Shown here in pieces: positions 10,293 through 20,162 of a stretch of 64,000 bases of DNA. Location: assembly GCF_021462505.1 (NCBI RefSeq), contig NZ_JAKEDV010000003.1, positions 235,432 to 299,431 on the forward strand, written 5' to 3'. Below the pieces are notes generated by a model. That model ran no database searches and was not told the DNA's origin. It saw nothing but the letters and a program-made list of their open reading frames with translations. This DNA is from Thermus brockianus (GTDB taxonomy: Bacteria; Deinococcota; Deinococci; Deinococcales; Thermaceae). A program made the translations under genes and the position numbers. Each line of letters begins with the position of its first letter. Position 1 is the stretch's first letter.

Positions 10293-11087
10293 ATGGTCCG
10301 GCCGGAGATGAAGGTGGCGGAGGTCCTGAAGCGCTGGCCCGAGCTTCTAGAGGTCTTCTTGGAGGCGAGCCCTGCCTTCCAGAAGCTGAAAAACCCCCTC
10401 CTGCGCCGGACCATGCCCAACCTGGTCACCGTGGCCCAGGCGGCCAGGATGGCCGGGCTTGCCCCGGAGGAGCTGGTGGCGCGGCTCAACCGGGCCTTGG
10501 GGGTGGCCTCGGAGGCTCCACCGCCTGCCTCCTTGGAGGAAAGCCTGCTTTCTACCCCGCCCCCTCCCTGGCTGGATGCCCCCGTGGGCTTCCACCTGGA
10601 CGTGCGCCCCATCCTGGAGGGGGGTGGGGAGCCTTTTGCCCACATCCTGGCGGCCGCCAAGGAGGTGGGGCCCGGGAAAAGGCTCGTGCTGGAGGTCCTC
10701 TTTGAGCCCGTGCCCCTTTACCGGGTGTTGGGTAAGCAGGGCTTCGCCGCCTGGTGCGAAAAGCTAGGGGAGAACCACTTCCGGGCCCACTTCTACCGGG
10801 AAAGCGTGGGGGAGAGTCAGCAAGCCCCCCCGTTGCGTTCCCTCTCCGAGGAGGATTGGGAAGACTACCAGGCGGAGGTGGTGGTTGAGGAGAACCTCGA
10901 GCCTCCTTTGCCCATGGTGCGGGTTCTGGAGGCGCTGGCGTCCTTGAGGGCAGGGGAGAAGCTATTGGTCCACCACGTGCGCCGCCCCGTCCACCTGCTC
11001 GCCCGTCTGGAGGAGGAGGGGCACGCCTACGCTCTGAAGGACCTGGGTCCGGGCCAGGTGAAGCTCCTCATCCGCAAGGGGGGGTGA
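10293..11087 (+). CDS. DUF1858 plus two DUF2249-like domains
   Basis: 264 residues from ATG 10293, chosen because GGAGG (10284-10288) is 4 nt upstream. Residues 1-70 (MKVAEVLKRWPELLEVFLEASPAF... and VTVAQAARMAGL) resemble DUF1858, a helical domain often fused to DUF2249. Two DUF2249-like units follow: about 95-165 (FHLDVRPILEGGGEPF, EVLFEPVPLYRVLGKQGF) and about 190-264 (MVRVLEALASLRAGEKLLVHHVRRPVHLLARLE, broken here into its key parts). Probable cytosolic partner of the neighbouring redox proteins; function unknown. Confidence 0.75.
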   Translation: MVRPEMKVAEVLKRWPELLEVFLEASPAFQKLKNPLLRRTMPNLVTVAQAARMAGLAPEELVARLNRALGVASEAPPPASLEESLLSTPPPPWLDAPVGFHLDVRPILEGGGEPFAHILAAAKEVGPGKRLVLEVLFEPVPLYRVLGKQGFAAWCEKLGENHFRAHFYRESVGESQQAPPLRSLSEEDWEDYQAEVVVEENLEPPLPMVRVLEALASLRAGEKLLVHHVRRPVHLLARLEEEGHAYALKDLGPGQVKLLIRKGG

Positions 11088-11524
11088 TGGGTTTTTGGCA
11101 CTACCTCTTCGTGCGGGCGGCCCTCGTGTACCTGGTGTACACCGCCCTCCTGGGGAGCCTCTTTTACCTTTTCCCTTCCCTGGTGGGCCCCTTTCGCCCA
11201 AGCCACGTGCACGCAGGGCTTGTGGGCTTTTTCCTGCAGATGGTCATGGGCGTGGCCTACTGGATGATGCCCAGGCCAGGGGGGCTAAGGCAGGAGGCCC
11301 TCGAGGCCCTCACCTTTTTCCTCCTCAACGCCGGGCTCCTCCTCCGGCTTGTGCTGGTGCCCCTTTACCTTATGGGCCACCAGGGGCTAGGCCCTTGGCT
11401 TGGGCTTGCCGGGGCTTTGCAACTCCTCGCCACCTTGGTCTTTGCCCACGCCATGGGCAAGCGGGTGGTGACGGCGGATATGCTGAGGAAAATGCGCGAG
11501 GAGCGGGAAAGGAGGAGGGCGTGA
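11087..11524 (+). CDS. Small polytopic membrane protein, heme-copper oxidase subunit I-like fragment
   Basis: 145 residues, four membrane helices. ATG 11087 overlaps the previous TGA (TGATG). The stretch SHVHAGLVGFFLQMVMGVAY with WMMPR resembles the His-bearing helix of heme-copper-oxidase/NnrS-type proteins found in denitrification clusters. It is far too short for a catalytic oxidase or NO reductase subunit. It may bind heme or sense NO, but this is inference. The C-terminus is basic (KMREERERRRA). Confidence 0.6.
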   Translation: MGFWHYLFVRAALVYLVYTALLGSLFYLFPSLVGPFRPSHVHAGLVGFFLQMVMGVAYWMMPRPGGLRQEALEALTFFLLNAGLLLRLVLVPLYLMGHQGLGPWLGLAGALQLLATLVFAHAMGKRVVTADMLRKMREERERRRA

Positions 11525-12363
11525 AACCGGTGGAGGTCGGGGTGGAAGCCCTTGCCCTAGAGCTACCCCCTTTGCCCGAGGAGGTCTTCCAGGACCTCTT
11601 GGCCTTTGGGGGGCTTAGCGAGGAGGCCAAGCGGGCCATGCGCCTGGATGCGGAGCGGCTTCTGGAGGGGGCTTCCCGTTTCGTGGCCGAGGTGTACGAG
11701 CGCCTAAGCCGCCACCCCGGCACGGCCCGGGCCCTGGGCTGGGAAGGGCGGGTGCCTGAGGAGGAGCTTTACCTTAGGCGGGCCTTCTTCGCCGCTTGGT
11801 TCGCCCGCACCCTGGGGGTGGACACCTCGGCGGAGTTCGCCCGGGAGGTCTACCGGGCTGGGCTTTGGCACGGGGGGTTAGGGCCCAAGGGGGCCTACAT
11901 CCCCCCGGAGTACGTGGGCCTTTCCTTCGCCCAGGTGGGGCGGTACGTGGCGGAAAGGGTGGGGGACGTGCGTCCTTGGCTCGTGTACCTCTCCGCCCAG
12001 GAGGAGGTGATGCGCAAAGGCTTTGACGCCGCCCTGGCGCTTCGGGAAGGGGAGGTTTCCGTTCGCTTCCAGGCCTTGGGCCTGGCCTATCCCGCCTTGC
12101 CCAAGCCCCTTTGCCTGCGGGCGGCGAACGTGGAGGAGGCCCTCTGCAAGGTGTATGCCGCCTTCCCCGCCCTGAGGGACGTCTCCCTGGAGCCCCTCTT
12201 CGCCGAGGAGGCGGTGGGCCTTTGGCTGGAGCCCAAGACCCTTTGGCGCCTTCGTCCCCGCTTCGCCGTGCTCCTAAACGGCCGGGATGTCCGCTACCTC
12301 CAGGGCCTCGCCACCCCCTTGGCCGAGGGGGATACCCTAACCCTCCTGCCTCCTGGGCGCTAG
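11521..12363 (+). CDS. Protoglobin domain fused to MoaD-like (ubiquitin-fold) domain
   Basis: 280 residues from GTG 11521, which overlaps the previous stop (GTGA). Residues 1-175 have the helical pattern of a protoglobin, a single-domain globin that binds O2, CO or NO; a candidate proximal His is about residue 117 in GLWHGGLGPKGAY. Residues 178-280 follow the MoaD/ThiS pattern (VSVRFQALGLAYPALP, AVLLNGRDVRYLQG, ATPLAEGDTLTLLPPG) but end in Gly-Arg without the Gly-Gly tail needed for thiocarboxylation. This is likely a gas sensor or NO-binding protein with a degenerate ubiquitin-like tail. Confidence 0.7.
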   Translation: MKPVEVGVEALALELPPLPEEVFQDLLAFGGLSEEAKRAMRLDAERLLEGASRFVAEVYERLSRHPGTARALGWEGRVPEEELYLRRAFFAAWFARTLGVDTSAEFAREVYRAGLWHGGLGPKGAYIPPEYVGLSFAQVGRYVAERVGDVRPWLVYLSAQEEVMRKGFDAALALREGEVSVRFQALGLAYPALPKPLCLRAANVEEALCKVYAAFPALRDVSLEPLFAEEAVGLWLEPKTLWRLRPRFAVLLNGRDVRYLQGLATPLAEGDTLTLLPPGR

Positions 12364-12365
12364 CC

Positions 12366-12382
12366 ATGACCTGGGTTATGGC
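12366..12382. promoter_or_regulatory. CRP/FNR-type palindrome (operator B)
   Basis: CCATGACC-TG-GGTTATGG is an inverted repeat matching in 7 of 8 positions per arm. The core TGACCTGGGTTATGGC agrees with operator A at 10015-10030 in 14 of 16 positions. Its centre is about 42 nt before the ATG at 12415, nearly the same spacing as operator A. Confidence 0.55.
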
Positions 12383-12414
12383 GAGGCCGACGTGGGCCCC
12401 CTGAGGATTAGGGC

Positions 12415-13566
12415 ATGGTGGCGACCGTCCACACCCGGGTCATCCCCTTGGCCGTTCCCGCCGGGTTCATCTTCCTGGGGGAAGCCTTTCTCCTTTGGGC
12501 GGCCTGGCTTTGGGTCCTCCACCCGGAGGCCTTCCTTGTGCCCCGGCACCCCGTGGGCCTGGCGGGGGCCCACCTGTACCTCCTGGGCTTTGGGGTGGGG
12601 GTGCTCCTTGGGGCCATGCACCAGCTTCTGCCGGTGGTGCTGGAAGCTCCCCTCTACCGCCCCGGCCTCGGCTACCCGGTGATGGCCCTTTGGGCCTTGG
12701 GGGTGGCCTTCTTGGCCCTGGGCTTTGCCCGGTGGCCGCTCCTCGTCCCCTTGGGCGGGGGGTTGGCCCTCTGTGCCCTCCTCCTCTTTGCCTACCACGC
12801 TTACCGGACCTTCCGCCTTGCCCCCCGCTGGAACCGGGTGGCCACCGCCCTCGCCTGGGTGGTCTTCTACCTGGTCCTAACCCCCCTCTTGGGCCTGGTC
12901 CAGGCCCTTTCCCTGCGCTTTGGCTTCTACGACCCCGAGCGCTTGGCCTGGCACCTCCTGGCTGGGCTCGGTGGGGTCTTCCTCCTTTCCATCCTGGGGG
13001 TGGGGTACAGGCTCCTTTCCATGTTTACCCTCACCCACGGGGTGGACGAGGGGGTCTTGGGGCTTCTCCTCTGGGTGGCCAACCTGGGGCTTGGGGGGCT
13101 GGCCCTGGGGGAGGGGCTGGGGTATGGGCTCCTCCTCCTCGCCTATGGCCTCGCCCTTTACGACACCTACCGCATCCTGCGCCACCGGGCGAAGCGCAGG
13201 CTGGACATCGGGGTGCGGCACTACCTGGGGGGGCTCTTGTTCCTGGGGCTAGCCCTATGGGCTCTTCCCGCAAGGCCGGTCTGGGCCGCTTGGTGGTTCG
13301 CCCTCGGGTTTGTAGGGCTCGTGGTGAGCGGGATGCTCTACAAAATCCTTCCCTTTTTGGTCTGGACCCACCGCTACGCTCCCAAGGCGGGGAAGGAGCG
13401 GGTGCCCCTCCTCAAGGACATGCTCGCCGAGGGGCTTGGGTACCTGGCGGGCGGGCTTTGGGGGCTTGGGGCCTTGGCCTTCCCCTTTTTCCCCTTGGCG
13501 GGGTGGGCCTTGGCCCTGGGGGTGGCGGTACACGCCTTCGCCCTTTGGGAGGTGATGCGGCGATGA
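12415..13566 (+). CDS. Polytopic membrane protein, cytochrome oxidase subunit I/NnrS-like
   Basis: 383 residues, about 11-12 membrane helices. Helices carry His in contexts that recall heme-copper oxidase subunit I ([42 protein letters not shown]), but the classic Cu-B HxxxY or NorB motifs are not evident. Such proteins accompany nitrate and NO genes in thermophiles. It has its own palindromic operator 42 nt upstream, so it may start a second transcript. Heme binding and catalysis are unproven. Confidence 0.6.
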   Translation: MVATVHTRVIPLAVPAGFIFLGEAFLLWAAWLWVLHPEAFLVPRHPVGLAGAHLYLLGFGVGVLLGAMHQLLPVVLEAPLYRPGLGYPVMALWALGVAFLALGFARWPLLVPLGGGLALCALLLFAYHAYRTFRLAPRWNRVATALAWVVFYLVLTPLLGLVQALSLRFGFYDPERLAWHLLAGLGGVFLLSILGVGYRLLSMFTLTHGVDEGVLGLLLWVANLGLGGLALGEGLGYGLLLLAYGLALYDTYRILRHRAKRRLDIGVRHYLGGLLFLGLALWALPARPVWAAWWFALGFVGLVVSGMLYKILPFLVWTHRYAPKAGKERVPLLKDMLAEGLGYLAGGLWGLGALAFPFFPLAGWALALGVAVHAFALWEVMRR

Positions 13567-13862
13567 CGCTGGAAGAACAGGCATGGGACCTGCTTAAAAC
13601 GGTCTACGATCCCGAGCTGGGCCTGGACGTGGTCAATCTGGGGCTTATCTACGAGCTCAAGGTAGCGCCTCCCCGGGCCTGGGTGCGCATGACCCTCACC
13701 ACCCCCGGCTGCCCCTTGCACGACAGCCTGGGGGAGGCGGTGCGGCGGGCATTGTCCTTCCTGCCCGGGGTGGAGGAGGTGAGGGTGGACCTCACCTTTG
13801 ACCCGCCCTGGACCCCGGCCAGGCTTTCCCCCGAGGCCAGGCGGCTTTTGGGCTGGGACTAG
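13563..13862 (+). CDS. DUF59/MIP18-family iron-sulfur assembly protein
   Basis: 99 residues. [20 protein letters not shown] is the DUF59 (PaaD/SufT/MIP18) signature, and the invariant Cys lies in TTPGCPLHD. These proteins help deliver Fe-S clusters to target enzymes. ATG 13563 overlaps the end of the membrane protein gene, so it is coupled to it. Its TAG stop shares CTAG with the stop codon of the convergent HD-GYP gene. Confidence 0.85.
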   Translation: MTLEEQAWDLLKTVYDPELGLDVVNLGLIYELKVAPPRAWVRMTLTTPGCPLHDSLGEAVRRALSFLPGVEEVRVDLTFDPPWTPARLSPEARRLLGWD

Positions 13863-16800
13863 GGGGTGGACTCCGGGTCTTCACCCGCCATAAGCCGGAG
13901 GAAGGCCTCCACCACCTCGGGGTCAAACTGCCTGCCCGCTTGTTCCTGCAAATAGGCCAGGGCCTTTTCCCGGGGCCAGGCCTTGCGGTAAGGGCGGTCG
14001 GAGGTCAGGGCGTCGTACACGTCCACCACGGCGAAGATGCGGGCGGCAAGGGGGATCTCCAGGCCCCTTAGCCCCCGGGGATACCCCGAGCCGTCCCAGC
14101 GCTCGTGGTGGGCGTAGGGGATCTCCAGGGCCTTTTTGAGGAAGGGGATGCCGGAAAGCCACTCGTAGGCGTAGACCGGGTGTTTCCGCATCACCTGCCA
14201 CTCCTCCTCCGTGAGGGGGCCTGGTTTCAGGAGAATGGCGTCGGGGATGGCGATCTTGCCCACATCGTGCAGGATGGCTCCCCGCCTCAGGGCGTCCAGG
14301 TCCTCCTCGGGCACCCCCAAGGCTTTGGCCAGGCGCAGGGTGAGCTCCGTGACCCGCTCCGTGTGGCCGGCGGTTTCTTGGTCGCGGAGCTCCACCGCCT
14401 TGGCCCAGCCCCAGAGGGTGAGGTCGTAGGCGGCTTCCAGCTCCTGCTGGCTCCGCTTTAGTTCTTGCAAGGTGAAGAGGTTGTCTAAGGCCAAGGCGCT
14501 TTGTCCCGCCAAGGTTTCCAAAAACTCCTCATCCTCTGGGGAAAGGTCCCAGGGCCTTCGGGTAAAGACGGCAAGGACGCCCAGGAGCTTGCCGCGGGCG
14601 AGTAGGGGATAAGCCCTTTCCGCTACCAGGCCTTCCTGCCTTGTGAAGTCCGGGTGGCTCCCTGGTTCTTTCGCTAGGTCTTCTACCGCCACCTTGCTTC
14701 CCGAAAGGGCCGCTTGTCCCACGTGCCCCTGCCCCACCAGGAGGCGTTTGGGCAGGAGCGCTCTGGGGCTGTGGAATCCGCGATGGGCGGCCAGTAGAAG
14801 GGCCTTCTCTTGGGGGTTATAGAGAAAGAAGGCGGCGGAATCCACGGGCAGGAGGAAAATTTTGTCCAGGATTACCTCAAGACTGGGGGCGATGTCCATG
14901 GAGGCCAAAATGACCTGATCCACGGTCCTTAGCGCTTCCAGCTGGGCCACCCTGCGCGTGAGCTTTTGCCTTAAGGAGGCGCGGCGCACGGCGTTGCCCA
15001 TGGCCTCGGCCACGAGCTGGGCCCGCTCCACCTCCGCCGGGGTGGGGGTGCGGGGGTGGGGCCAGGCGAGGGTTAGGGCGCCCACGGGTTCCGTGCCCGC
15101 CAGGATGGGCACCACCACCCCGCTAAAGCCCTCCGGCACCAGGGCCCTGGCCCCTGGCCGCACCCGGGGGTCGTTCTTCAGGTCCTGGCTCACCACCACC
15201 TCTCCCCGGAAGGCCCGGGCCACCAGGCCCTCCCCCGCAAGGGTGGGCGGCGTGGGGATGGCCTTAAGCCAGCCCCGGCTTGCCGCCTCCTCCAGGCGGC
15301 CTGTGTCCCGGTCGTAGAGGAGGATGCTCCCCACGGGGGCCTCCAGGACGGCCAAGGCGGCGTCCAGGGCGCTTTCCATCATCTCCTTGAGGTCCTCGCT
15401 CCGGCGCAGGGCGAGGCTTACCTGAGCGAAAGCCTCCAGGGCCAGCGCCTTCTCCTTGGCCTCGGTGATGTCCAGGCCCACGCCCAGGATGGCGGGCCTG
15501 CCCCGAATCTCCACCCGGGCGGCGGAGTAGTCCAGCCAGCGCACCTCGCCCCCTTTGGTCAGGATGCGGAAGGCGTAGCGTGCAGGGGGGGTTTCCCCCC
15601 TTAGGCGGGCCAGGCCCCGGCTTCGCACCATCTCCCGGTCGGCGTGGTGGACGAACTCCCAGATGGGCCGGGAGGCGAGCTCCTCTAGGGTATAGCCGGT
15701 GATCTCCGTGGCCATGGGGTTGGCGAAGGTGAGGCGGGCACTTCCCGGGTCCTCGAGGTCTTCCTGTTGCCAGAGGAGGATAAGGGCGGGGGCGGTTTCC
15801 GCCAGGGTGCGGAAAAGGGCCTCGGACTCGCGGAGGGCTTGTTCCTTGGCCTTCTCCTCGGTGACGTCCCGCTTGAAGGCGATGAACTGGGTTACCTGGC
15901 CTTCCTCCAGGACCGGGATGATGGTCATGTGTTCGGTGTAGAGCGTGCCGTCCTTGCGGCGGTTGATGAGCTCCCCTGCCCACACCTGGCCCGCCAGGAT
16001 GGTGGCCCACAGCTCTGCGTAGAACTCCCGGGGATGCAGGCCCGACTTGAGGATGCGGGGGTTTTGCCCCACGGCCTCCTCCGCGGCGTAGCCGGTGAGG
16101 TGGGTGAAGGCGGGGTTGACCGAGAGGATGCGCCCGTCCTTGTCCGTGAGGACCACGGCCTCGTGGGCGGCCTCGAGGGCCTTCTGCAGAAGCCTCTGGG
16201 TGGCCTCGGCTCTTAGCTTTTCCGTGATGTCCAGGGCCACCACTAGGACCGCCGGGCGGCCAGCGTACTCCAGGGTGTGGGAGTGGATTTCCACCTGGAT
16301 CTCCCGCCCGTCCTTGAGGCGGTGGGTCCAGGGGCCGGAAACCTGGTAGGCTTCCCTGGGTCGCTTGAGGTCTTCTAGAAGCCGGGGGCGCTCCCTTTCG
16401 GGGCGGATGTGCAGGATGGTCATGGAGAGGAACTCCTCCCGGGTGTAGCCGTACTTCCGCACCGCCGCCTCGTTCACCTCCAGGAAGCGGTAGGTTTCCT
16501 GGTCGTAGACCCACATGGGCAGGGGGTGGGACTGGAAGAGGAGGCGGAAGCGCTCCTCCTGGGCCACCTCCTGGCTCACGTCGTAGGTGTAGCCGGTGAG
16601 GAGGCGGGTGATGGGGTCAAAGACCAGGGTATCCCGAAGCCAGACCCAAGCCTGCTTTTTCCCGTGCCAGAAGCGGTAGGTGCAGACCTGCACCACCCCG
16701 GGCTCGGCCACCGCTTGGCGCACGGCGTCCATCAGGCGGGCCTGGTCCTCGGGGTGGACCTGGGTGAAGTAGAAGGCGGGGTCTTCCAAAAGCCTCTGGG

Positions 16801-17536
16801 CGGGGTAGCCCAGGAGGGCTTCCGCCTGGCGGGGGGCGGCGTAGAGGAGGGGGGCATAGGCGGGGTCTTGGCCTTCCGCCACCCGGGCCTGGTACACTAG
16901 CCCGGGAAGGGCTTCCAAGATGCCTTTAAGCCTAGCCCGTTCCTCCTCCAGCTCGGTTTCGTCCTGGATGTTGAGGACGATGCCCTCAATGGCGGGGTCT
17001 TCCAAGAGGTTTTTCCCCCAGACCCGCACCGCCCGTGTCCTGCCCCGGCCGTCCAGGACGCGGAGCCGGTACTCCCGCACCTCCCCCGGGTGGCGGAGGA
17101 GGTCCTCCAAGGCTGCCTCGGCATAGGGGCGGTCCTCCGGGTGGACGAAGTCCAGGGCGAGGCGGTCCTGGCGGGTGTAGCCCAGGGGGTCGTGGTTTAG
17201 GACCTGGTCTACGTTGGGGGATACGTAGCGGATACGCCCTTGGGCATCCAGGAGGTAGATGAGCTCGCGGCTATGCTCCACCAGGGCGCGGAAACGGCGC
17301 TCCCAGTCCTGCAAAGACCGGACGGCCCTTCGCCACTTGCCCTCGAGGGCCCGGGCCAGAAGGAAGATGAGCCCTCCCGAGAGGAAGGCGAAAACCACCT
17401 CCTTGGCGCTTTGCCAAAGGGTAAGCGTTTCCGGGGAAGGGGTGAGGGCAAGGAGGAGCCGGTCGCTTCCCAAGATCCAGGCTAGGGAGAAGAGCAGGTA
17501 AGCGAAGGCGATTTTCCAAGGGTCGCTAAGCTTCAC
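13859..17536 (-). CDS. Multi-PAS/GAF sensor with HD-GYP c-di-GMP phosphodiesterase domain
   Basis: 1225 residues. GTG at 17536 is taken as start: it gives a protein beginning with a membrane segment ([15 protein letters not shown]), a common opening in Thermus sensors, and sits just after the stop of the EAL gene; the long extension upstream overlaps that gene in another frame. AGGAAGG abuts the GTG, so initiation probably depends on coupling. After two N-terminal helices come about five PAS domains, two GAF domains and a C-terminal HD-GYP domain with [10 protein letters not shown] and [11 protein letters not shown] intact. It should hydrolyse c-di-GMP in response to the sensed signal. Confidence 0.88.
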   Translation of the reverse strand: MKLSDPWKIAFAYLLFSLAWILGSDRLLLALTPSPETLTLWQSAKEVVFAFLSGGLIFLLARALEGKWRRAVRSLQDWERRFRALVEHSRELIYLLDAQGRIRYVSPNVDQVLNHDPLGYTRQDRLALDFVHPEDRPYAEAALEDLLRHPGEVREYRLRVLDGRGRTRAVRVWGKNLLEDPAIEGIVLNIQDETELEEERARLKGILEALPGLVYQARVAEGQDPAYAPLLYAAPRQAEALLGYPAQRLLEDPAFYFTQVHPEDQARLMDAVRQAVAEPGVVQVCTYRFWHGKKQAWVWLRDTLVFDPITRLLTGYTYDVSQEVAQEERFRLLFQSHPLPMWVYDQETYRFLEVNEAAVRKYGYTREEFLSMTILHIRPERERPRLLEDLKRPREAYQVSGPWTHRLKDGREIQVEIHSHTLEYAGRPAVLVVALDITEKLRAEATQRLLQKALEAAHEAVVLTDKDGRILSVNPAFTHLTGYAAEEAVGQNPRILKSGLHPREFYAELWATILAGQVWAGELINRRKDGTLYTEHMTIIPVLEEGQVTQFIAFKRDVTEEKAKEQALRESEALFRTLAETAPALILLWQQEDLEDPGSARLTFANPMATEITGYTLEELASRPIWEFVHHADREMVRSRGLARLRGETPPARYAFRILTKGGEVRWLDYSAARVEIRGRPAILGVGLDITEAKEKALALEAFAQVSLALRRSEDLKEMMESALDAALAVLEAPVGSILLYDRDTGRLEEAASRGWLKAIPTPPTLAGEGLVARAFRGEVVVSQDLKNDPRVRPGARALVPEGFSGVVVPILAGTEPVGALTLAWPHPRTPTPAEVERAQLVAEAMGNAVRRASLRQKLTRRVAQLEALRTVDQVILASMDIAPSLEVILDKIFLLPVDSAAFFLYNPQEKALLLAAHRGFHSPRALLPKRLLVGQGHVGQAALSGSKVAVEDLAKEPGSHPDFTRQEGLVAERAYPLLARGKLLGVLAVFTRRPWDLSPEDEEFLETLAGQSALALDNLFTLQELKRSQQELEAAYDLTLWGWAKAVELRDQETAGHTERVTELTLRLAKALGVPEEDLDALRRGAILHDVGKIAIPDAILLKPGPLTEEEWQVMRKHPVYAYEWLSGIPFLKKALEIPYAHHERWDGSGYPRGLRGLEIPLAARIFAVVDVYDALTSDRPYRKAWPREKALAYLQEQAGRQFDPEVVEAFLRLMAGEDPESTP

Positions 17537-17541
17537 CCTTC

Positions 17542-20112
17542 CTATGAGTATAAAGGCGAGGGCTTTCCCAGGAGATACCCCTGGCCCAGGCGGAAGCCCA
17601 GGGCCTTCAGGTAGGCCAGCACCTCCTCGTCCTCCACGCCTTCGGCCACGGCCTGGAGCCCTAGGGTCTTGGCCAGGGCCAAGACGGCGGCCACCAGCCG
17701 GGCGGCGGGGCTTTGGGGGTCGGGGGGGCTTCCCAGGGCCTGGGTGAAGGCCTGGCCCAGCTTGAGCCCGTCCACGGGGAGCTGGGCCAGGCGCTCCAGG
17801 CTGGAGTGGCCGCTTCCGAAGTCGTCCAGGAAGACCCTTACCCCAAGCCGCCTTAGGACCTGGAGGCTCCCCGTGGCCTCCCGGCCCCGCTCGTCGGGGA
17901 TGAGGGTGGACTCCGTGACCTCCAGAACCAGGTTCTCCGGGGAGCAGCCCGTGTCCTCCAGGATCTGGGCCACCTGGGCGGGGTAGTGGGGGTCCAAAAG
18001 CTCCTGGGGGCTCACGTTCACGTGCACGGGGAGGCCGTGGCGGCCTTGCTCCTGGCAGGCCCGCCGCAGGACGAACTGCCCTAAGGCGGACACCAGGCGG
18101 TGGCGCTCGGCCAAGGAGATGAACTCCCCGGGCGAGGCGAGGGGCCAGCGAAGGAGGGCCTCGAGGGCCACGGGCCTTCCCGTTTCCAAGTCCACGATGG
18201 GCTGGTAGGCGAGCCAAAGCCCCTTTTCCCGCTCCAGGTCGTGTCTTAGGGCTTCCAGAAGGTGCATCTCCCGCCGCAGGGCCTCCTGGAGGTGGGCCTC
18301 GTAAAAGGCCAAGCGGTCCTTGCCTTCCCCCTTAGCCCGGTAAAGAGCCAGGTCTGCCCGTTGCAAAAGCTCCCCGGGGCCGAGGCCCCGTTCCCCCATG
18401 GCGAGGCCGATGGAGGTGGTGAGGTGGTAGATCCGCTCCCGCAAGGGGATGGGCAGGCGCACCACCTCCAAAAGCCTCTCTGCCACGCTCACCGCCTCCT
18501 CCGGGCTTTTGAGGTGGGTGAGGAGGACCAGAAACTCGTCCCCGCCCTGCCGGGCCACCAGGTCCCGGGGGCGCAGGGTGGCCCGCAAGCGGGCGGCCAC
18601 CACCCGGAGAACCTCGTCCCCGGCGGCGTGGCCGTCTAGGTCGTTCACCAGCTTCAGGCCGTCCAGGTCCAAGTAGAGGAGGGCCAGGGCCTCGGGCTCC
18701 TCCCGGAGGGCTTGGGCCAGCTTTTCCAGGAAGAAGAGGCGGTTGGGAAGGCCCGTGAGGGGGTCGTGGTAGGCCAGGTGTTGCAGGGCCCCCTCCAGCT
18801 CCAGGCGCCTTAGGAGAAGCCCAAGCTGGCTGGCGAAGGCCTGGGCGAGCTCCAGGTCCAAAGGGGTAAAGGCGTCTTCCCGCTCAAAGTTATCCAGGTA
18901 CAAGAAGGCCTTGCGCTCCCCCGCCAGGAAGACGGGCACGGAGAGGATGGCCTTGATCTCCCGCACCCGGCCCGCCTCCTCCATCACCTGCCGCCTCTTA
19001 GGGTCTAGGCGGGCGTTGAAGCGCATAAGGTCCTGCCAGGTGAAGACCTGGGCTTCCCGGTGGCCGGTGAGGGAGAGGGGTTCTTCGGGGCGGAGGCATA
19101 TCTGGCGGAGGGCCTCGAGGTCGTAGCCCCGGGCGGCCACGAAGTGGTAACAGCCGTCTTCCATGAGGGTGGTGATGCTCCCCGCCTGGGCGCTGGGGAT
19201 GGTGTCCAAGGCAGCCTCCAGAATGAGGCCGAAGATGGAGTCGGAAAGGCCCTCCGCCATGAGGGTTTCGTAGATCCGTAGGAGGTTCCGCTGAAAGGCG
19301 TTCCACCGGGCTTCCCGGGCTTCTGCCTCCTCCCGTTCCGTCACGTCTACCCCCAGGGCCAGCACTTCCAGCGCCTCCCCGCCCGGCCCCGGTACCGCCA
19401 AAAGGGTCCACTCCACCGCCCGCCCTGCCCGGGAGAGGTGGGTGAAGGGGCGGCCGGGGTGGGCCAAGGCTTCCTCTAGGGGCAGGGAAAGCCCTTGGGG
19501 AAAGGCGCCCTTTAGGGCCGGGTTGGCGTAAAGCGACCTTCCTTCTGGGGAAAACCGCGCCAGGTAAAAGGGGGATGCCTCCACCAAGAGGTGGAGCCAA
19601 CGGGTGCGCTCCCAAAGCTCCAGGGTCTGGGCCAAAACCCCGGCTAGGGCCCGGAGGGTAGCCTCGTCTTCCTCGGTGAAGGTCCTTTCCCGGGCGCAGT
19701 CGTCCACCCCTAAAAACCCCCAAAGCCTTCCCTCCACGAAGATGGGCACCACCAGGAGGCTTCGGATGGCTTGGGCCTCGAGGAGGGGCCTTTCCTCCTC
19801 GGGGAAGGTGGCCACGGGGCCGGCCACGCTTTGGTCCGCCAAAAAGCGGTCTAGCCAGCGCCCATAGCCGGATTCCACCATGGGCAGGTTTTGCAGAGCC
19901 GGGTTCTGAATCTGGGGTTCTACGCCTTCTTGGGCCCACTCCGCGAGCTGGCTGGTGTACCAGACCCCCTGCCGTTCCTCCAAGCGGAAGAGGTAGGCCC
20001 GGTGCGCTGCCAGGGCTTCCGCTACCCCCTTTAGAGCCTCGGGAAGCCCCCTTAGCCCTTCCCGAAGGAGGGGGAGGAGGAGTTGGCTTAGGCTGCCCGC
20101 AGAGGGGCTCAT
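17542..20112 (-). CDS. GAF/PAS sensor with GGDEF and EAL domains
   Basis: 856 residues, no membrane segment. An N-terminal GAF (about 1-180), a PAS-like segment (180-265), a second GAF (270-430), GGDEF (440-600) and EAL (610-856). The GGDEF motif is intact (ARQGGDEF) with an RxxD inhibitory site five residues before it (RPRD). The EAL domain keeps EALLRW, NVSPQELLD, EVTESTLIPD, LDDFGSGHSS and AEGVED, so both activities are possible. It lies between two other c-di-GMP genes; the HD-GYP gene starts 5 bp downstream. Confidence 0.9.
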   Translation of the reverse strand: MSPSAGSLSQLLLPLLREGLRGLPEALKGVAEALAAHRAYLFRLEERQGVWYTSQLAEWAQEGVEPQIQNPALQNLPMVESGYGRWLDRFLADQSVAGPVATFPEEERPLLEAQAIRSLLVVPIFVEGRLWGFLGVDDCARERTFTEEDEATLRALAGVLAQTLELWERTRWLHLLVEASPFYLARFSPEGRSLYANPALKGAFPQGLSLPLEEALAHPGRPFTHLSRAGRAVEWTLLAVPGPGGEALEVLALGVDVTEREEAEAREARWNAFQRNLLRIYETLMAEGLSDSIFGLILEAALDTIPSAQAGSITTLMEDGCYHFVAARGYDLEALRQICLRPEEPLSLTGHREAQVFTWQDLMRFNARLDPKRRQVMEEAGRVREIKAILSVPVFLAGERKAFLYLDNFEREDAFTPLDLELAQAFASQLGLLLRRLELEGALQHLAYHDPLTGLPNRLFFLEKLAQALREEPEALALLYLDLDGLKLVNDLDGHAAGDEVLRVVAARLRATLRPRDLVARQGGDEFLVLLTHLKSPEEAVSVAERLLEVVRLPIPLRERIYHLTTSIGLAMGERGLGPGELLQRADLALYRAKGEGKDRLAFYEAHLQEALRREMHLLEALRHDLEREKGLWLAYQPIVDLETGRPVALEALLRWPLASPGEFISLAERHRLVSALGQFVLRRACQEQGRHGLPVHVNVSPQELLDPHYPAQVAQILEDTGCSPENLVLEVTESTLIPDERGREATGSLQVLRRLGVRVFLDDFGSGHSSLERLAQLPVDGLKLGQAFTQALGSPPDPQSPAARLVAAVLALAKTLGLQAVAEGVEDEEVLAYLKALGFRLGQGYLLGKPSPLYS

Positions 20113-20162
20113 GGCCGGACCAGGCCTATTTTACGCCTTTTGGGATCCGTTTCAACCCCACT

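Noticed and set aside
12415-13566. NorB-type nitric oxide reductase
   Set aside because: The protein has His-bearing helices but the full set of NorB/Cu-B or Fe-B ligands is not seen and no NorC partner is adjacent, so only a general oxidase-like call is made.
13859-13862. Shared CTAG stop codons of convergent genes (also at 32412-32415) as a signal
   Set aside because: CTAG contains a stop on both strands, so tightly packed convergent genes meet there often. It needs no special function.
17537-18217. N-terminal extension of the HD-GYP gene
   Set aside because: The extension lies wholly within the EAL gene in another frame and reads as Pro/Gly/Arg-rich shadow. The membrane segment that starts such sensors begins right after the GTG at 17536.
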